A program made the translations under genes and the position numbers. Shown one piece after another: positions 4,468-7,682 of a DNA stretch of 7,682 nucleotides. The notes under the pieces are model-generated. The model saw nothing but the letters and a program-made list of their open reading frames with translations. It was not told the origin of the DNA and ran no database searches. The stretch is from Chloroflexota bacterium (lineage in GTDB: Bacteria > Chloroflexota > Limnocylindria > Limnocylindrales > CSP1-4): assembly GCA_013695505.1 (NCBI GenBank), contig JACDAH010000382.1:1-7682 (forward strand), written 5' to 3'. Positions within the stretch are counted from its first letter, which is position 1, and each line of letters begins with the position of its first letter.

Positions 4468-7253
4468 CGAGCGTGCGGCCACATATCTCGCTTCGCGAGA
4501 GCGCGCTGCTGGTAAACGGACACCGCGACTACCAAGTCGGCGCCGAGGTGGCCCGCGAGCTCGCGAGCGCGGATCGCGTGGACTTGCTCTGCGCGTTCGT
4601 TCGATTCGCTGGAATCAATGTCATACGCCCAGAACTCGAGGCGTTTGTCAGACGTGGAGGGAAGCTCCGCGTGATTGCCAGCGTCTACACCGGCTCGACC
4701 GAAAAGAAGGCACTCGACCAGATCGTCCAGATGGGCGGCGAAGTCAAGATTTCGTTCGAGACGGCCCAGACCCGGCTCCACGCAAAGGCGTGGCTATTTG
4801 AACGGAACACGGGCTTCCACACCGCGTATATCGGCTCCTCGAACCTCACGCGCTCGGCCCTGGTCGAGGGCCTTGAATGGAACGTCCGGATCAGCACTGT
4901 CGACAACGAAAACATCGTCGACCGAGTTCGGGCGACGTTCGAGCAGTACTGGAATGACCCCGCGTTTGTGGCCTACGACCCCGCCGTCAACGGAGAAGCT
5001 CTGATCGAGGCGTTGGCCCAGGAACGAGCTCCGGAGGCAATGACGGGCTCGGAGCGGCTCCTCGCCCTGAACTTGGATCTGCAGCCACAACCTCACCAGC
5101 TCCAGATGCTCGAAGAGCTCACAGCCGAACGGAGTCGCGGACATCATCGAAACCTCGTCGTCGCGGCGACCGGGACGGGGAAGACTTGGGTCTCAGCGTT
5201 CGACTATCGGCGACTTCGCGAGGCTGGGCACGAACGCTTGCTGTTCGTTGCGCACCGGGACGAAATCCTGAGACAGACGCAGCTCGTGTTCCAGCTGGTC
5301 CTCAAGGACGCTTCATTCGGGGAACGCTTCGTCGCCGGGGAACGCCCGAAGATCGGCGCCCATGTGTTCGCGTCGATCCAGTCCCTCCAGCGGACGATCG
5401 ATAAAATCGACCCGGCTGCTTGGGACGTGGTCATCGTCGACGAATTCCATCACGCGGAATCAGCGACCTATCGGAGGCTGCTCGAGAGGCTGAAGCCAGC
5501 CTTCCTGATCGGGCTGACTGCAACACCGGAACGAGCGGACGGCGAGTCGGTCATTCATTGGTTCGACAATCGAATCGCCTGCGAGGTCCGCCTTTGGCAG
5601 GCACTCGAGCAAGCCCTCCTGTCGCCGTTCCACTATTTCGGGACATTCGATGGAACCGATCTGCGGGGCGTGTCCTTCACGCGTGGCCAATACGCTGTCA
5701 GCGAGCTCGAAGCCACCTATCTCTCCAACCGCGAGCGAGCGACGCGAATTCTTCAGTCTGTGGACGAGCACGTTCTCGAACCCGGCCGGATGCGAGCCCT
5801 GGGCTTCTGTGTCAGCGTTGCTCACGCCCAATTCATGACCGAGAGATTCAACACAGTGGGGATCGCGGCTGTTGCGCTCCATGCGAACTCGCCGCGGGAG
5901 CAGCGGATTGATGCGGTCACCCGCCTCCGGAGGGGCGACCTCCAGGCGATCTTCACGGTCGACCTATTCAACGAGGGCGTTGATATTCCGGAGGTCGACA
6001 CGATCCTTCTCCTCAGGCCGACGGAAAGTGCGACGGTCTTCCTGCAGCAGCTCGGTCGCGGATTGCGACGAACGGAAGGAAAGGCCGTCCTGACCGTCCT
6101 GGACTTCATCGGTCAGGCGCATCGCGAATACCGCTTTGACGTTCGCTACCGGGCGCTCGTCGGCGGGACTCGCCAACAACTCGCGAGAGCCGTCGAGAAC
6201 GGTTTCCCGATCACGCCTCCCGGATGTGCGATTCGCCTCGACCGGTTGGCACAGGAGTTGGTCCTCAACAACCTGCGAGCCGCCGTATGGTCGAGTCGAA
6301 AGGCATTGAGCGAGGACCTCGCCGCGCTCGACCCGACGACAAGGTTGCCCGACTACCTGCGCCAGAGCGGGCACGAAGTCGAAGATGTCTATGCGCGACC
6401 GGCAGCAAGCTATTCGTACTCGACGCTGCGCGCTCGTGCATTTCCCAGGTTGGCTGCGGGAATCGGCACCAAATCCTTCGATCGGTCCTTTGGGCGCATG
6501 GTCCACGTCGATGACAACGAGCGGTTCGATACCTGGCTTTCGTGGCTCAGGAACGACGAACCCCCGGCCGTCCAGTCGAGCGCGACCCGCGACGGAAGAC
6601 TGCAGCTGATGTTGTTTGCCGCACTCGGTGGCCGATCAATTCCGCTCGTCCAGCTGCCAGCACTGTTGGCCACGCTGTGGCGAGACCCGGCACGAAAGGA
6701 CGAGTTCACCGACCTGCTTGAGATCCTCCGCGATCGTGCCCGCGCCGATACCGAACCGCTTGATCGCATGTCACCCGTTCCGCTCCACAGCCACGCGACA
6801 TACGGCCTGTACGAGATCGTCGCAGCGTCGGGCCTTGTCAGCTCGGCTGGCACGCTTCGCGACACGCGCGAGGGCCTCCTACGGGTCGAGGCCTCGAAGA
6901 CAGACTTCTTCTTCGTGACCCTCGAGAAGAGCGAGTCGGAATACTCGCCGACAACACGATACGAGGACTATCCGATTTCACCGACCCTGTTCCACTGGGA
7001 ATCACAGAGCACCACTTCACCGGAGTCCAAAACCGGCCAGCGCTACATCAACCACCGCTCCACCGGCGACCGAATCCTGCTGTTCGTGAGGGCTCGTCGC
7101 AACGACTCACGAGGCGAGACGCTCCCGTACACGTGTCTCGGGTACGCACGGTATGTGCGCCACGAGTCGAGTCGCCCAATGCGAGTCGTGTGGCAACTCG
7201 AACGTCCCATGCCAGCAGGCTTCTTCCAGGAGGCGAAGGTCGCGGCCGGTTGA
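4464..7253 (+). CDS. PLD nuclease-like / SF2 helicase / DUF3427 protein
   Basis: 929 residues from TTG 4464, probably the main part of a roughly 1,045-residue protein. Residues 12-170: PLD-type domain with LHAKAWLFE (H106, K108) and GSSN (124-127). The classical HKD Asp is Glu113 and there is one motif only, so activity would need a dimer and is uncertain. Residues 205-360: SF2 helicase core with Walker A AATGTGKT (234-241), DEFH (326-329) and TATP (352-355). Residues 420-560: second RecA domain with motif V FNEGVDIP (502-509) and motif VI QLGRGLRR (529-536). Residues 560-925: DUF3427 region, including FDRSFGRMVHVDD and YEDYPISPTLFHWESQS (833-849) and ILLFVRARRN. Expected role: ATP-driven DNA or RNA remodelling or cleavage, possibly in defence; substrate unknown. 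TTG overlaps the stop of the N-terminal segment. Sampled composition is lower in GC than the flanking metabolic genes. Confidence 0.92.
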   Translation: MTSVRPHISLRESALLVNGHRDYQVGAEVARELASADRVDLLCAFVRFAGINVIRPELEAFVRRGGKLRVIASVYTGSTEKKALDQIVQMGGEVKISFETAQTRLHAKAWLFERNTGFHTAYIGSSNLTRSALVEGLEWNVRISTVDNENIVDRVRATFEQYWNDPAFVAYDPAVNGEALIEALAQERAPEAMTGSERLLALNLDLQPQPHQLQMLEELTAERSRGHHRNLVVAATGTGKTWVSAFDYRRLREAGHERLLFVAHRDEILRQTQLVFQLVLKDASFGERFVAGERPKIGAHVFASIQSLQRTIDKIDPAAWDVVIVDEFHHAESATYRRLLERLKPAFLIGLTATPERADGESVIHWFDNRIACEVRLWQALEQALLSPFHYFGTFDGTDLRGVSFTRGQYAVSELEATYLSNRERATRILQSVDEHVLEPGRMRALGFCVSVAHAQFMTERFNTVGIAAVALHANSPREQRIDAVTRLRRGDLQAIFTVDLFNEGVDIPEVDTILLLRPTESATVFLQQLGRGLRRTEGKAVLTVLDFIGQAHREYRFDVRYRALVGGTRQQLARAVENGFPITPPGCAIRLDRLAQELVLNNLRAAVWSSRKALSEDLAALDPTTRLPDYLRQSGHEVEDVYARPAASYSYSTLRARAFPRLAAGIGTKSFDRSFGRMVHVDDNERFDTWLSWLRNDEPPAVQSSATRDGRLQLMLFAALGGRSIPLVQLPALLATLWRDPARKDEFTDLLEILRDRARADTEPLDRMSPVPLHSHATYGLYEIVAASGLVSSAGTLRDTREGLLRVEASKTDFFFVTLEKSESEYSPTTRYEDYPISPTLFHWESQSTTSPESKTGQRYINHRSTGDRILLFVRARRNDSRGETLPYTCLGYARYVRHESSRPMRVVWQLERPMPAGFFQEAKVAAG

Positions 7254-7257
7254 GCCG

Positions 7258-7682
7258 CTACCGGGGTCGAGCGCTCCCGACCGAGCCAGCTGAGCGGCCC
7301 TCGGGGTCGATCGCCCCGATGTCGGCGCTGGCGACGACCGTGCGGCGCGCGGCGCGGTTGCGCTCGCCGGCGCGTCGCTGCGTTGCGCGGATCCGGCGCA
7401 GCCAGAACCACGCGCCGATACCGACGGCGAGCGTCAACACAGCGCCGACGAACAGCGCGAGCGGCACGTTGAACGCGGACGCGATTGCGCCCATAAGCAG
7501 GCCGCCCACTGGGACCGAGCCCGCGAACGTGGTCGTGTAGACGCTCATCACGCGACCGCGGAGATGGTCCGGGACCGCGAGCTGGATTGTCGTGTTGGCG
7601 CTGACCGCCATGCCGATCCCGCCGGCGCCCGCGATCGCCATCGCGACAAGCGACAGCGCGAACGAGGTCGACAAGGCGAGAA
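7258..7682 (-). CDS. MFS transporter (MFS_3/EntS-like), C-terminal part
   Basis: Minus-strand frame open from the window edge to TAG at 7258-7260; 140 residues seen and the N-terminus lies outside. The visible part is the end of a 12-helix major facilitator: a membrane segment (FALSLVAMAIAGAGGIGMAV), then the diagnostic loop NTTIQLAVPDHLRGRVMSVY, then two further segments (GSVPVGGLLMGAIASAF and LALFVGAVLTLAVGIGAWFWL) and an Arg-rich cytoplasmic tail of about 45 residues. The Q-x-x-V/A-P-D/E-x-x-R-G-R-V-M-S signature fits the MFS_3 exporter group, which includes enterobactin and macrolide exporters; substrate unknown. The in-frame TTG at 7674 is probably not the start, since the frame continues with A and L codons to the edge. 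The gene converges on the helicase with a 4-base gap. Confidence 0.9.
   Translation of the reverse strand, partial: LALSTSFALSLVAMAIAGAGGIGMAVSANTTIQLAVPDHLRGRVMSVYTTTFAGSVPVGGLLMGAIASAFNVPLALFVGAVLTLAVGIGAWFWLRRIRATQRRAGERNRAARRTVVASADIGAIDPEGRSAGSVGSARPR
7262..7319. repeat. Direct repeat and small hairpins at the convergent gene end
   Basis: CGGGGTCGA occurs twice, at 7262-7270 and 7302-7310, 40 bases apart. Each copy begins an inverted repeat: GGTCG/CGACC (7265-7269, 7278-7282) and TCGGGG-TCGATCG-CCCCGA (7301-7319). They lie 12-66 bases beyond the helicase stop, inside the tail of the MFS gene. They could slow polymerase leaving the helicase gene, but no T-run follows; in such GC-rich coding DNA they may be incidental. 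Confidence 0.25.

Noticed and set aside
4440..4470. Programmed -1 frameshift joining the two helicase frames
   Set aside because: No X-XXY-YYZ slippery heptamer or downstream stem is seen near the stop, and the family-like reading appears to switch frames earlier, near 4410. An indel explains it better.

Overview
This window is high-GC bacterial chromosome. Its gene content is a DUF255 thioredoxin-domain protein, an F420-type luciferase-like oxidoreductase, several type II toxin-antitoxin genes and an MFS exporter. Together with apparent leaderless start sites, this suggests Chloroflexota (Limnocylindria-like lineages) or Actinomycetota. No marker here settles the phylum. I see no rRNA, tRNA, CRISPR array or insertion sequence.

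Layout. (1) Positions 1-1263, minus strand: N-terminal 421 codons of a thioredoxin-domain/DUF255 (YyaL/SPATA20-type) protein, cut by the window edge. (2) 1290-2160, minus: an overlapping toxin-antitoxin pair, a Phd/YefM-type antitoxin followed by a PIN-domain (VapC-type) toxin. (3) 2293-2819, minus: a second, unrelated pair, a ribbon-helix-helix antitoxin followed by a RelE/ParE-type toxin. (4) 2947-4079, plus: an LLM-class oxidoreductase, and 2 bases after it a small cysteine-containing protein of unknown function. (5) 4111-7253, plus: a PLD nuclease-like/SF2 helicase/DUF3427 protein now split into two overlapping frames (118 and 929 residues), most likely by a single-base loss near 4405-4418. 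(6) 7258-7682, minus: C-terminal 140 residues of an MFS transporter, converging on the helicase with only 4 bases between the stop codons.

How it fits together. The toxin-antitoxin pairs and the helicase-nuclease look like accessory genes placed among ordinary metabolic and transport genes, and sampled stretches of them are lower in GC than the flanking genes. Each toxin-antitoxin pair has a palindrome overlapping a recognisable promoter, which fits the usual autoregulation by antitoxin or antitoxin-toxin complex. Every gene preceded by non-coding DNA and complete at its 5' end has a -10-like hexamer only 6-8 bases before its start codon and no Shine-Dalgarno sequence, so leaderless transcription appears to be the norm here.

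The most noteworthy items are the split PLD-helicase-DUF3427 gene, a candidate nucleic-acid-processing or defence enzyme, and the consistent leaderless promoter layout. I found no clearly new multi-gene system.
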